From Rhodanobacter_A agri (GTDB taxonomy: Bacteria; Pseudomonadota; Gammaproteobacteria; Xanthomonadales; Rhodanobacteraceae): 64,000 bases of DNA. The notes beneath the pieces are model-generated. The model saw only the letters and a program-made list of their open reading frames with translations, ran no database searches and was not told where the DNA came from. Of this stretch, positions 17,756-25,601 are shown in pieces; positions within the stretch are counted from its first letter, which is position 1, and each line of letters begins with the position of its first letter. Where the stretch lies: NCBI RefSeq assembly GCF_044904705.1, contig NZ_JADIKL010000007.1:1-64000 (forward strand), given 5' to 3'. The position numbers and the translations under genes were made by a program.

Positions 17756-18250
17756 TCAGGACGCGCGGTTGTGCGAGCGCATGGTGCGCTGCTTCTCGAT
17801 CTGCCAGTCGCGCTGCTTCTCGGTGTCGCGCTTGTCGTGCTCCTGCTTGCCGCGCGCCAGGCCCACTTCCACCTTGACCTTGCCGTTCTTCCAGTACATC
17901 GCGGTGGGCACCAGGGTGTAGCCCTTGCGTTCCACCGCGCCGATCAGCTGGTCGATCTCCTTGCGATGCAGCAGCAGCTTGCGCGTGCGCCGGTCTTCGG
18001 CGATCACGTGGGTGGAGGCGCTGATCAGCGGCGGGATCGAGGCGCCGACCAGGAAGATCTCGCCCTTGATCACGATCGCGTAGCCATCGCCGAAGTTGAT
18101 CCGGCCCGCGCGCAGCGCTTTCAGCTCCCAGCCCTGCAATGCGATGCCGGCCTCGTAGCGCTGGTCGATGTGGTACTCGAAACGGGCGCGCTTGTTCAGC
18201 GCGATCGTGCCGGTGCCCTTGCTGGTGTCCTTGTCCTTGCTCTTGGCCAT
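17756..18250 (-). CDS. smpB: SsrA-binding protein SmpB
   Basis: A 164-residue SmpB, the partner of tmRNA in rescuing stalled ribosomes. Recognisable parts are IALNKRARFEYHIDQRYEAG, the barrel segment GWELKALRAGRINFGDGYA and the basic C-terminal tail KQEHDKRDTEKQRDWQIEK that enters the decoding centre. The length is normal. The ssrA gene itself is not in this window. It is divergent from ratA, as in many gammaproteobacteria. Confidence 0.97.
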   Translation of the reverse strand: MAKSKDKDTSKGTGTIALNKRARFEYHIDQRYEAGIALQGWELKALRAGRINFGDGYAIVIKGEIFLVGASIPPLISASTHVIAEDRRTRKLLLHRKEIDQLIGAVERKGYTLVPTAMYWKNGKVKVEVGLARGKQEHDKRDTEKQRDWQIEKQRTMRSHNRAS

Positions 18251-18330
18251 GTCCGCTAAACTTCACCGGGCACTGGGCGGCCACGTTGCCTGCGCGCCCT
18301 TCAGGGGCAGCGCGCTACCTTTTAAGAGTG

Positions 18331-18378
18331 CATCCATGGATGGGCGCTTACTTGATCTTCGCATTCATGGATGAATGC
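18331..18378. promoter_or_regulatory. Two phased palindromes in front of ratA
   Basis: CATCCATGGATG (18331-18342) is a perfect 12-bp palindrome. GCATTCATGGATGAATGC (18361-18378) is a perfect inverted repeat of 8-bp arms. They share the core CATGGATG, and their centres are 33 bp apart, about three helical turns. The second ends 18 bp before the ratA start codon. The arrangement suggests a dimer-binding operator controlling ratA and rnfH, and perhaps smpB. Confidence 0.5.
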
Positions 18379-18395
18379 ACCAACTAAGGACTTCT

Positions 18396-18824
18396 GTGAT
18401 CGAGATACGCCGCAGCGCGCTGGTGCGCCACTCGCCGGAGCAGATGTTCGATCTGGTCGATGGCGTGGAAGCATACCCAAAGCGCTTCCCCTGGTGCTCG
18501 TCGGTCGCCGTGATCGAGCGCGCCGACAATGTGCTGGTGGCGAGACTCGACCTGCACTTCGCGGGTTTGCGTCACAGCTTCACCACGCGCAACACCGCCG
18601 ATCGGCCGCAGCGCATCGACATCCGCCTGGTCGACGGCCCGTTTCGCTCGCTGGATGGCTTGTGGAGCTTCACGGCGCTGGGCGACGACGGCTGCAAAGT
18701 GGCGCTGGCGCTGGATTTCGACTACGCCGGCATCGGCGGCAGCGTGCTCAAGCTGGGCTTCCAGGGGCTCGCCAATCGCATGGTGGACGACTTCTGCCGC
18801 GTCGCGGACCAGGTGTATGGCTGA
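18396..18824 (+). CDS. ratA: RatA, ribosome-associated START/COQ10-type protein
   Basis: A 142-residue protein of the polyketide-cyclase/START fold: IEIRRSALVRHSPEQMFDLV at the start, AYPKRFPWCSSVAV, then GFQGLANRMVDDFCRVADQVYG. The bacterial family is annotated RatA, reported to block 70S ribosome assembly in E. coli, and is homologous to mitochondrial Coq10, so a role in ubiquinone function is equally plausible. The start is taken as GTG at 18396 because AAGGA lies five bases upstream; an earlier in-frame ATG at 18375 would put six poorly conserved residues in front. It overlaps rnfH by 8 bp. Confidence 0.93.
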   Translation: MIEIRRSALVRHSPEQMFDLVDGVEAYPKRFPWCSSVAVIERADNVLVARLDLHFAGLRHSFTTRNTADRPQRIDIRLVDGPFRSLDGLWSFTALGDDGCKVALALDFDYAGIGGSVLKLGFQGLANRMVDDFCRVADQVYG

Positions 18825-19101
18825 GCCTGCGGTCGTGGTGGAGGTGGTGCACGCCGGCATGCAAGGTGTGCTGCGCTGCCGTGTCTCCTTGCCGGCAGGC
18901 AGTACCGCGATGCAGGCGGTCGAGGCCTCGGGGTTGCTGCAGCAGTTGCCGGTCGAAGCGCGGGACCCGCTGCGCCTGGGCATCTTCTCGCGCCGGGTCG
19001 ACGCGGATCAGGTGCTGCGCGATGGCGACCGGGTGGAAATCTACCGTTCGCTCGCCCTCGACCCGATGGCCGCGCGCCGGCGCCGTGCCGGCAAGCCCTG
19101 A
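18817..19101 (+). CDS. RnfH/RatB-family (UPF0125) ubiquitin-like protein
   Basis: A 94-residue beta-grasp protein of the RnfH family. Typical signatures are VVVEVVHAGMQ at the start, TAMQAVEASGLL, LGIFSRRVDADQVLRDGDRV and the ending IYRSLALDPMAARRRRAGK. It is the usual partner gene of ratA (ratAB/pasTI), here overlapping it by 8 bp. Its antitoxin role is doubtful in the literature; an Rnf-linked or sulfur-carrier-like function is also suggested. Confidence 0.93.
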   Translation: MAEPAVVVEVVHAGMQGVLRCRVSLPAGSTAMQAVEASGLLQQLPVEARDPLRLGIFSRRVDADQVLRDGDRVEIYRSLALDPMAARRRRAGKP

Positions 19102-19119
19102 GCCGCGAGGGCGGTCGGA

Positions 19120-19611
19120 TCAGCTGTTGCTGTCGCTGCCGCCGCTGCTGTCGTTGCCGCTGCTGCTGTCGCTGCCGGAACCCTTGTCGTCCTTGCCCTT
19201 GATGTCCTTGTCGCCCTTGGACTCATCGACCGGGTAGTCGACGTTGTACTTCTTGCTCTCCTTGAGCAGGTTCTTGTTGTTTTCGAGGAACGGGCTGCCC
19301 TCGACGCGAGCCAGCGTGTCGTTGTTGAAATACAAGGTCATCGTGCTGACCTGCATCGGGCCGCCGCGGTGCGAATAGGTGGAGGTGTAGTCCCAGCGGC
19401 TCTGGTCGAACGGTGTGGCCACCGACGGCGTGCCCACCAGCAGCAGCACCTGACGCTTGGTCAGGCCGGGCTTGAGCTGATCCACCGCCTTCTGGTCGAT
19501 GGTCTTGTCGAGCAGGTTGCCCTGGCGCACGTCAGGCGTGTAGATCAGGTGGCAGCCGGAAACGGCAAGCGCCAGCAGGGCGACAACCGGCAGGGTGATC
19601 AGCTTTTGCAT
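19120..19611 (-). CDS. bamE: Outer-membrane assembly lipoprotein BamE (SmpA/OmlA)
   Basis: A 163-residue lipoprotein. The signal peptide ends in the lipobox LAVSGC at residue 20. The BamE core follows: IDQKAVDQLKPGLTKRQVLL, then LVGTPSVATPFDQSRWDYTS. It is part of the BAM complex that inserts outer-membrane proteins. The C-terminal 30 residues are an unusual low-complexity tail of Lys/Asp and then Ser/Gly/Asn/Asp, absent from E. coli BamE. It is divergent from fur, as in other gammaproteobacteria. Confidence 0.95.
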   Translation of the reverse strand: MQKLITLPVVALLALAVSGCHLIYTPDVRQGNLLDKTIDQKAVDQLKPGLTKRQVLLLVGTPSVATPFDQSRWDYTSTYSHRGGPMQVSTMTLYFNNDTLARVEGSPFLENNKNLLKESKKYNVDYPVDESKGDKDIKGKDDKGSGSDSSSGNDSSGGSDSNS

Positions 19612-19691
19612 GCGTGTTGCGTCCAGATCGTGAAGGTGTCGGATGATACACTACCGCTTCGGCATCGCCGCGCCGAGGCAAGGTGGCAACG

Positions 19692-20114
19692 ATGGAACAG
19701 GAAACCAAAGAACTGCGCCGGGTCGGCCTCAAGGTGACCCATCCGCGCATGCGCATCCTGCAGATCTTCGACGAGGAGGAGGGCAACCACCTCACCGCCG
19801 AGGACGTCTACAAGAAGCTGCTCGCCCATCAGGAGGACATCGGCCTGGCGACGGTGTACCGCGTGCTGACCCAGTTCGAGGCCGCGGGCATCATCATCAA
19901 GCACAACTTCGAGGGCGGCCAGGCCGTTTATGAACTCGACCGTGGCCGCCACCATGACCACATGATCGATGTGGACAGCGGAAAGGTGATCGAGTTCGTC
20001 AGCGAGGAGATCGAGCGTCTGCAACGCGAGATCGCGGCGCGCCACGGCTACGAGATCGAGGACCACAGCCTGGTGCTGTACGTGCGCCCCAAGCATCGGC
20101 CGCGCAAGACCTGA
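19692..20114 (+). CDS. fur: Ferric uptake regulator Fur
   Basis: A 140-residue Fur. The winged helix is at residues 1-85 (LKVTHPRMRILQIF, TAEDVYKKLL, LATVYRVLTQFEAAGII) and the dimerisation and metal domain contains HHDHMIDVDSG at 87-97. The CxxC pair that binds structural zinc in E. coli Fur is replaced by DVDS, as also occurs in Pseudomonas-type Fur. A GTG at 19683 is possible but ATG 19692 fits the family length. A TGATACACT-like -10 lies in the bamE/fur gap. The 3' end converges on the small RNA gene. Confidence 0.97.
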   Translation: MEQETKELRRVGLKVTHPRMRILQIFDEEEGNHLTAEDVYKKLLAHQEDIGLATVYRVLTQFEAAGIIIKHNFEGGQAVYELDRGRHHDHMIDVDSGKVIEFVSEEIERLQREIAARHGYEIEDHSLVLYVRPKHRPRKT

Positions 20115-20162
20115 ACGGCCGCCGCCCGGCGTTGCCAGGGCGTTTCGGACCGGATGGCGGGC

Positions 20163-20365
20163 AAAAAAAATCGCGAGGAAGGACTCCTGTCCACCTCGCG
20201 ATTGCTTCGTTACCTGGCTGGACGTCCGGCGGGGGCGAGTTGCTCGCTCAGGCCGTGCGCGTCCCAGGTAACGACCAGATGGCGTCCTGCCATCTTTCCG
20301 GAGTCGCCGTCCCCACGAGGACTCCGGCACGCCATCTCTCGATGGCGGCTCCCCCACATCGATGA
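20163..20365 (-). ncRNA. Candidate GGA-rich structured small RNA (CsrA/RsmA-sponge-like)
   Basis: The gap between fur and the kinase gene has no gene but is dense with perfect hairpins. In plus-strand coordinates: 20331-20346 (GCCATC arms); 20298-20305 with 20320-20327; 20277-20283 with 20289-20295, whose minus-strand loop is AGGAC; a 10-bp stem 20208-20217 with 20264-20273 enclosing a smaller hairpin 20235-20247; and a 10-bp terminator stem 20169-20178 with 20194-20203 followed on the minus strand by eight T. This fixes the strand and the 3' end near 20163. The minus strand has nine GGA triplets in about 195 nt, several in loops or linkers, as in CsrB/RsmZ RNAs. The 5' end, near 20357-20365, is a guess. 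It is not a recognised family. Confidence 0.65.
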
Positions 20366-20397
20366 ATTGATCGTAACGAAGCCTTTACGGTCTGTGT

Positions 20398-20424
20398 ATC
20401 GGAAAATTTCCTAGACATTCCGAT
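20398..20424. promoter_or_regulatory. Inverted repeat upstream of the small RNA
   Basis: ATCGGAA (20398-20404) and TTCCGAT (20418-20424) form a perfect 7-bp inverted repeat with a 13-bp spacer. It overlaps the 3' end of the kinase gene and lies about 40-60 bp upstream of the presumed start of the minus-strand small RNA, a position suited to an activator site. Confidence 0.4.
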
Positions 20425-22027
20425 TTGTGACCGGTGATTCGATGTTGCTTCGCAACAATACGCGCAGATGCACGCCGCGTAACACCGGGCGCAACCTGAA
20501 CAAGCCACCCAGCGAGGTGACCCGGTCGCGCATGCCTTGCAGGCCGCGGCCGCCGCGGGGCAGCCGTTCGGGCAGGCCGATGCCGTTGTCGCGCAGGTCG
20601 AGCAGGGCCAGGGCGGTGCCGTTGCGCTCGCCGATGCGCAGGCGCAGCCGGAATTCACTGGCCCTGGCGTGCTTGACGGCGTTGGTGGCGCTTTCCTGCG
20701 CGAGCCGGTAGATCGTGGTGCGGGTGTCGTCGTCGAGCAGGCGCGGGTCGCCGCGCAGTTCGGTGTGATAGCTGATGCCTGCGGTATTCAGAAGGTCGCG
20801 GATCGGGCCTTCGTCCAGCGCGCGCAGCAGGCCGAATTCGTCCAGCACGGCGGGGCGCAGGTCGTCCAGCAACCGGTGTAGCGCGCGCCGCATGTGCGCG
20901 AGGATGCTGTTGATCGAGGTGCCGATGTCCTCCAGGCCGGCCTGGTGCAGGCGCGCCTGTGCCAGTTTCACGTGGGTCTGGATCGCGGTGATGTTCTGGC
21001 CCAGTTCGTCATGCAGCTCAGCCGCCAGGTGCCGACGCTGGTTCTCGTCGGCCTGCAGGTTGCCGCGGGCGGCGGCGCGCAGCTGGCGCGCCAGCTGGTC
21101 CAGTCGCCGGTTGACCGCGGCCAGATGGGTGTTCTGCTCGGCCACCCGCAGCTTGCTGCGGCGCAGGGCGTCGGTGGCCGAACCGAGCATCAGCGTGCCG
21201 GTGCCGGCCACGGCCAGGAACAGATAGCCGGCCGCCGAGGGGTCGTGGCCGAGTCGCTGGTCCATCACCGTCATGCCGAGGCTGGAAACGATCATGGCGA
21301 GGCTGGCGCCACGCCAGCCGTGGCGGAAGGCGAAGAACAGCACGGGTGCCAGCGACAGGGCGCGGGCGAGCTGCGGCTGCGATGTCGCTTGTTCGGACAG
21401 CAGCAGCAAGATGGCCATGGCCGGCAACATCACCTGCAGGCCATCCAGCGCCAGGCCGCCCAGCGCATGGCGGTCCGGCGGCGAGCGCAGCAGCAGCACC
21501 ATCACCGGCACTATCAGCAATACGCCCAGGTAGCCGCCCAGCAGTTCGTTGCCGAGCATGTGGATCAGCGCATCCTCGGCGGCGGTGGTATGGATCACGG
21601 TGAGCACGCCCACATCTGCCGCTGTGGTGGTAAGCACCACCAGCATCGCGGCCAGCAGCAGGCGCGCGGTCTCCTGCGGGTTGTGCAGGTTCGCGCCCGC
21701 GTGCGGATTGAGCCGGCGCAGCAGCCACAGGCCTGCCGCGGTCACCAGCGGCTCGGGCACCTCGCCCAGGAAGTAGCCGCTCCAGCCCATCGGCAAGCCT
21801 TCGTGGATGGTCATGACGGCGGAGGCGATCAATTCCCCGCCGATCAGCCAGCCCCAACTGCGCATCGGCAGCAGCAGCAACGCGCCGAAGCGCACGCCAT
21901 AGGGCAGCATCCAGTACGGCTGCGAGGTGCGCCACAGCAGCACCCACAGCAACATATAGAGCACGCCGAGCAGTGGGCCGGAGTGCAGCGGGCGAAACGG
22001 TTTGAGGCGCATGCGCGGATGGTACAT
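20411..22027 (-). CDS. Membrane sensor histidine kinase (MASE1-like input, NarL/UhpB class)
   Basis: A 538-residue kinase. Residues about 15-290 contain eight or so membrane segments of the MASE1 kind (LLGVLYMLLWVLLWR, LLLLPMRSWGWLIGGELIAS and others). A short coiled coil follows, then a HisKA_3 domain with the phosphorylated His in HLAAELHDELGQNITAIQTH, and a HATPase domain with ESATNAVKHA (N box), DNGIGLP and GRGLQGMRDRVTSLGG. It is divergent from a LuxR-type response regulator gene, surely its partner. The input signal is unknown. No good ribosome site is seen; ATG 22027 is taken, with 22012 as an alternative. The small RNA lies directly downstream on the same strand. Confidence 0.92.
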   Translation of the reverse strand: MYHPRMRLKPFRPLHSGPLLGVLYMLLWVLLWRTSQPYWMLPYGVRFGALLLLPMRSWGWLIGGELIASAVMTIHEGLPMGWSGYFLGEVPEPLVTAAGLWLLRRLNPHAGANLHNPQETARLLLAAMLVVLTTTAADVGVLTVIHTTAAEDALIHMLGNELLGGYLGVLLIVPVMVLLLRSPPDRHALGGLALDGLQVMLPAMAILLLLSEQATSQPQLARALSLAPVLFFAFRHGWRGASLAMIVSSLGMTVMDQRLGHDPSAAGYLFLAVAGTGTLMLGSATDALRRSKLRVAEQNTHLAAVNRRLDQLARQLRAAARGNLQADENQRRHLAAELHDELGQNITAIQTHVKLAQARLHQAGLEDIGTSINSILAHMRRALHRLLDDLRPAVLDEFGLLRALDEGPIRDLLNTAGISYHTELRGDPRLLDDDTRTTIYRLAQESATNAVKHARASEFRLRLRIGERNGTALALLDLRDNGIGLPERLPRGGRGLQGMRDRVTSLGGLFRLRPVLRGVHLRVLLRSNIESPVTNRNV

Positions 22028-22092
22028 GGGCGTTCGGCGGGCGTCCGCGCGGCGGCGAGGCACACCGGGCCTCGTCCGTATACAGTAGGCCC

Positions 22093-22728
22093 ATGTACAG
22101 CATTGTCCTGGTCGACGACCACGCCATCGTGCGTGAAGGCTTCAAGCGCCTGATCGGATTGGAGCCCGATCTGCGGGTGGTGGCCGAGTGCCGCAGCGCC
22201 GACGACGCGGTGGAGGCGGTGGCCCAGCAACGCCCCGACCTGGTGGCGCTGGATCTGTCCTTGCCCGACGGCAGCGGGTTGCCGTTGATCGAGCATCTGC
22301 GCAGCGTGGCGCCGGAGACGCGCATCGTGGTGTTGAGCATGCACGACGGCGAGCCCTACGTGTCCGAGGCCTTGCGCCGCGGCGCAAGCGGCTACGTGAC
22401 CAAGGGCGTGGCGCCGGAGGAACTGGTGGCCGGCCTGCGCGCGGTGATGGAAGGCGAGCAGTTCCTGAGTTCCGACCTGCGCCAACGCCGCGCCGAACAG
22501 CCCGAGTCCGCGCACGACCCGCTGCACCGCCTGACCGCGCGCGAGCACGAGGTGTTCCTGCTGCTCGCCTGCGGCCGCACACCGAAGCAGGTGGCGGCCG
22601 AACTGGGCATCGGCCAGAAGACCGTCTACATCCACCGCGCCAGCGTGATGGGCAAGCTCAATGCGGGCTCCGAACTGGAGCTGTACCGGATGGCCAACGA
22701 ACGGGGATTGTTGCCCGCCGGCCCTTAG
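22093..22728 (+). CDS. LuxR/NarL-type response regulator
   Basis: A 211-residue regulator of the UhpA/GacA type. The receiver domain has acidic DDH at residues 8-10, the phospho-acceptor Asp in DLVALDLSLPDGSG, and VVLSMHDGEPYV and GYVTKG with the conserved Lys. The C-terminal helix-turn-helix (about 145-205) has LTAREHEVFLLLACGRTPKQ and KTVYIHRASVMGKL. It is divergent from the histidine kinase gene across a 65-bp gap with a TATACA-like -10. Targets are unknown; the nearby small RNA is an obvious candidate. Confidence 0.95.
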   Translation: MYSIVLVDDHAIVREGFKRLIGLEPDLRVVAECRSADDAVEAVAQQRPDLVALDLSLPDGSGLPLIEHLRSVAPETRIVVLSMHDGEPYVSEALRRGASGYVTKGVAPEELVAGLRAVMEGEQFLSSDLRQRRAEQPESAHDPLHRLTAREHEVFLLLACGRTPKQVAAELGIGQKTVYIHRASVMGKLNAGSELELYRMANERGLLPAGP

Positions 22729-22737
22729 AGCAGGCTC

Positions 22738-24408
22738 TTAGGCCTGCGCGCGCTCCAGCATCTGCTTCGCGTGGGCGCGGGTCTCGCGGGTGATCTCCAC
22801 GCCACCCAGCATGCGCGCCAGCTCGTCGCGGCGACCCTCGGCGTCCAGCGCCTGGATCCGCGTGCGGGTATGCCCGCTGTCGCTGTGCTTGCTCACGTAC
22901 AGATGGGCGTGGCCTTGTGCCGCCACCTGGGGCAGGTGGGTGACGCACAGCACCTGGCGCTGGCCACCCAGCGCGCGCAGCTTCTGGCCGACCACTTCGG
23001 CCACGGCGCCGCCGATGCCGCTGTCCACTTCGTCGAACACCATGGTGCCGACACTGTCCTTGCCCAGTGTGGCGACCTCGATGGCGAGGCTGATGCGTGC
23101 CAGCTCACCGCCGGAGGCCACCTTGCGCAGGGCGCGCGGCGGCTGGCCGGGATTGGCGCTGACCAGCAGCTCGCAGCGCTCGCGGCCCTGCGGGTCGGGT
23201 TCGTCGCCGTCGGCGGCTTCCAGCTCGACCTGCAGCACGCCGCCAGCCATGCCCAGCTCGGACATCAGCGCGCTGGCTTCCTTGCCGAGCTTCTCCGCGG
23301 CCTTGCGGCGCGACTTGCCCAGCGTGGTGGCGGCCTTGTCGTAATCGGCCTGCGTGCGGTCGCGCTGGGCAGCCAGTTTTTCCAGCGCATCACCGGCACC
23401 TTCCAGTTCGTCCAGTTCCTTGCGCAGCGCGGCGAGTTTGCCGTGCAGCTCAGCAACCGGCAGGCGGTGGCGGCGACCGAGTTCGTGCAGGCGGGTGAGG
23501 TGGGCGTCGACCTCGGCAAAGCGCTCGGGATCGAGATCGACGTCCTGCGCGTAGCGGCCGAGCGTGTCGGCGGCCTCGCCCAGCTGGATCGCGGCATTGT
23601 CCAGCAACTCCAGGGCGGGGTTCAGCACCTGGTCCAGCACGGCCAGCTTGCCGAGTTCGGCATGGGCACGACCCAGGGCGCGACGCAGCGCGAATTCGCT
23701 GTCGCCGTCCAGCAGTTCGACCACCCCTGCGGCACCTTCGGCGAGCCGGCCGGCATTGGCGAGGCGTTTGTGGCTGGCTTCGAGTTCGGTCAGTTCGGCC
23801 GGCGGCAGCGCCCACTGTTCCAGCTCGGCCAACTCGTGGCGCAGCAATTCCAGCCGCTGTTCGCGATCCTCGCCGCCGCTGAGGCGGCGGATGCGGGCGC
23901 CCAGTTCGCGCCATTGCGTGGCCAGTTCGTGCACTTGCGCAGCCAGCGTTTCATGGCCGGCGAAGGCATCGAGCAGGGCAAGTTGGTGGGTTCGCGAGAG
24001 CAGCGCCTGATGTTCGTGCTGGCCGTGGATCTCCACCAGCAACGTGGCCAGTTCGGCGAGCTGGCCGGCGCTGGCGGGACGGCCGTTGATCCATGCGCGC
24101 GAACTGCCTTCGGCGCGGATCACCCGGCGCAGCTGGCAGGCCGCGCCGTCGTCCAGTTCCTCGCCGGCCAGCCAGGCGCGGGCCTCGGGCAGGGTGGCGA
24201 GGTCGAATTCGGCGGACAGCTCGGCGCGGTCGCTGCCCGCACGCACCATGCCGCTGTCGGCGCGGGCGCCGGCGAGCAGTAGCAAGGCGTCCACCAGCAG
24301 CGACTTGCCGGCGCCGGTTTCGCCGCTGACTACGGTGAGGCCGGCGCCGAAATCGACTTCGGCTTGCTCGACGACGGCGAATTGGCGGACATGAAGCGAG
24401 GTGAGCAT
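22738..24408 (-). CDS. recN: DNA repair protein RecN
   Basis: A 556-residue SMC-like ATPase for double-strand-break repair. Walker A is GETGAGKSLLVDALLLL at about residues 29-45; a long coiled-coil middle follows; the ABC signature and Walker B near the C-terminus are KVASGGELARISLAIEVA and TMVFDEVDSGIGG, with CVTHLPQVAAQG as the H-loop. Length is normal. It is divergent from hrcA over a symmetrical promoter region. No classical E. coli LexA box was recognised. Confidence 0.97.
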   Translation of the reverse strand: MLTSLHVRQFAVVEQAEVDFGAGLTVVSGETGAGKSLLVDALLLLAGARADSGMVRAGSDRAELSAEFDLATLPEARAWLAGEELDDGAACQLRRVIRAEGSSRAWINGRPASAGQLAELATLLVEIHGQHEHQALLSRTHQLALLDAFAGHETLAAQVHELATQWRELGARIRRLSGGEDREQRLELLRHELAELEQWALPPAELTELEASHKRLANAGRLAEGAAGVVELLDGDSEFALRRALGRAHAELGKLAVLDQVLNPALELLDNAAIQLGEAADTLGRYAQDVDLDPERFAEVDAHLTRLHELGRRHRLPVAELHGKLAALRKELDELEGAGDALEKLAAQRDRTQADYDKAATTLGKSRRKAAEKLGKEASALMSELGMAGGVLQVELEAADGDEPDPQGRERCELLVSANPGQPPRALRKVASGGELARISLAIEVATLGKDSVGTMVFDEVDSGIGGAVAEVVGQKLRALGGQRQVLCVTHLPQVAAQGHAHLYVSKHSDSGHTRTRIQALDAEGRRDELARMLGGVEITRETRAHAKQMLERAQA

Positions 24409-24442
24409 GGCGGGCTGGCGGCAGTCCGTGGGTAGTCGGGCG

Positions 24443-24470
24443 ATTGTAGCGGCAGGCCAGCCGCTACAAT
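24443..24470. promoter_or_regulatory. Symmetrical divergent promoter between recN and hrcA
   Basis: ATTGTAGCGGC (24443-24453) is repeated in inverted form as GCCGCTACAAT (24460-24470) around a 6-bp centre, an 11-bp perfect inverted repeat. Each arm contains a -10-like TACAAT reading outward: one at 24465-24470 for hrcA, one at 24448-24443 for recN. In each direction the opposite arm supplies a -35-like TTGTAG at a 15-bp spacing. It could be a face-to-face promoter pair, a repressor operator, or both. Confidence 0.5.
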
Positions 24471-24539
24471 GCGGCGCATGGCTTGCGTCGCGGGCCCGCA
24501 GACCTTATCTCTTTGTCGTCTCATTGGTTGCTACAGCGC

Positions 24540-25601
24540 ATGCCTCCTTTCCTCGACCACGAACTCGACGCGCGCACGCGGCGTCTGCTGCGCAGCCTGA
24601 TCGCGCAGTACCTGGTCGACGGCGAACCGGTTGGCTCGCGTACGCTGTCGCGGTCGTCGGGGCTGGACGTGAGCCCGGCGACGATCCGCAACATCATGGC
24701 CGACCTGGAAGAGGCCGGTCTGGTCGCCTCGCCGCATACCTCGGCCGGACGCATCCCCACGCCGCGCGGCCTGCGCCTGTTCGTGGACAGCTTGATCGAG
24801 TTGCAGCCCTTGCCGCACGAGGAAATGGCCCGTCTGCAGCGCGAATTGCCGCCGGGGCAGGCGTCCACGCGCGACCTGCTCGGCAATGCCTCGACCTTGC
24901 TGTCGGCGATGACCCATTTCGCCGGCGTGGTGACGGTTCCGCGGCAGGCGGACTTCCCGCTGCGCCATATCGATTTCGTGCAGCTGCCCGACGCGCGGGT
25001 GCTGGTGATCCTGGTGTTTTCCGACAACCAGGTGCAGAACCGCGTGGTGCAGCTGGCTAAGCCGCTGGACGGACGCGAGCTGGAACAGGCGGCCAACTAC
25101 ATCAACACCCACTTCGCGGGCCTGCGGGTGGACGACATCCGCGCGCACCTGCTGGCGGAACTGCGCGCGGCGGGCAGCGAACTGAACCGGTTGGTGGCTT
25201 CGGCCACCGAGCTGGCCACCGCTTCGTTCGCGCCGCAGGCTGGCGGCGACGACGTGCTGGTGAGTGGCCAGACCAATCTGATGGGCTATGCCGAACTGGC
25301 CGACTTGCAGCGCCTGCGCGAACTGTTCGAGGCGTTCCAGCAGAAGAACGAGCTGTTGCAGCTGATGGAAGTGTGCGCGCGCGCGCCTGGCGTGCGGCTG
25401 TTCATCGGCGAGGAATCGGGCTTCGCGGCGCTGGACGGTTGCAGCGTGGTCACCGCCAGCTATGGTGTGCAGGGACGCGTGCTGGGCGCGGTAGGCGTGA
25501 TCGGTCCTACGCGCATGGCCTACGAGCGGGTGATTCCGGTAGTGCAGGCCACTGCCGGCCTGCTCAGCGATGCCTTGAATCGCGCCGCGACGGCCTCATA
25601 A
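24540..25601 (+). CDS. hrcA: Heat-inducible transcription repressor HrcA
   Basis: A 353-residue HrcA. The winged helix is at the N-terminus (LDARTRRLLRSLIAQYLVDG, then GLDVSPATIRNIMADLEEAG and HTSAGRIPTPRGLRLFVD), followed by a GAF-like domain and ENGSNVVT-region equivalents (RLFIGEESGFAALDGCSVVT). HrcA represses heat-shock genes by binding CIRCE elements. No CIRCE was seen in front of this operon, so its target is probably groESL elsewhere. ATG 24540 is chosen; a longer form from TTG 24483 has no support. The following grpE starts 84 bp later. Confidence 0.97.
   Translation: MPPFLDHELDARTRRLLRSLIAQYLVDGEPVGSRTLSRSSGLDVSPATIRNIMADLEEAGLVASPHTSAGRIPTPRGLRLFVDSLIELQPLPHEEMARLQRELPPGQASTRDLLGNASTLLSAMTHFAGVVTVPRQADFPLRHIDFVQLPDARVLVILVFSDNQVQNRVVQLAKPLDGRELEQAANYINTHFAGLRVDDIRAHLLAELRAAGSELNRLVASATELATASFAPQAGGDDVLVSGQTNLMGYAELADLQRLRELFEAFQQKNELLQLMEVCARAPGVRLFIGEESGFAALDGCSVVTASYGVQGRVLGAVGVIGPTRMAYERVIPVVQATAGLLSDALNRAATAS

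Noticed and set aside
20163..20365. Assigning the fur-kinase RNA to 6S, SRP, tmRNA or RNase P RNA
   Set aside because: The diagnostic core sequences of these RNAs were not found; the fold is a row of hairpins instead.
24420..24540. A CIRCE element for HrcA in front of hrcA
   Set aside because: The TTAGCACTC-N9-GAGTGCTAA pattern is absent; the inverted repeat present is a different sequence.
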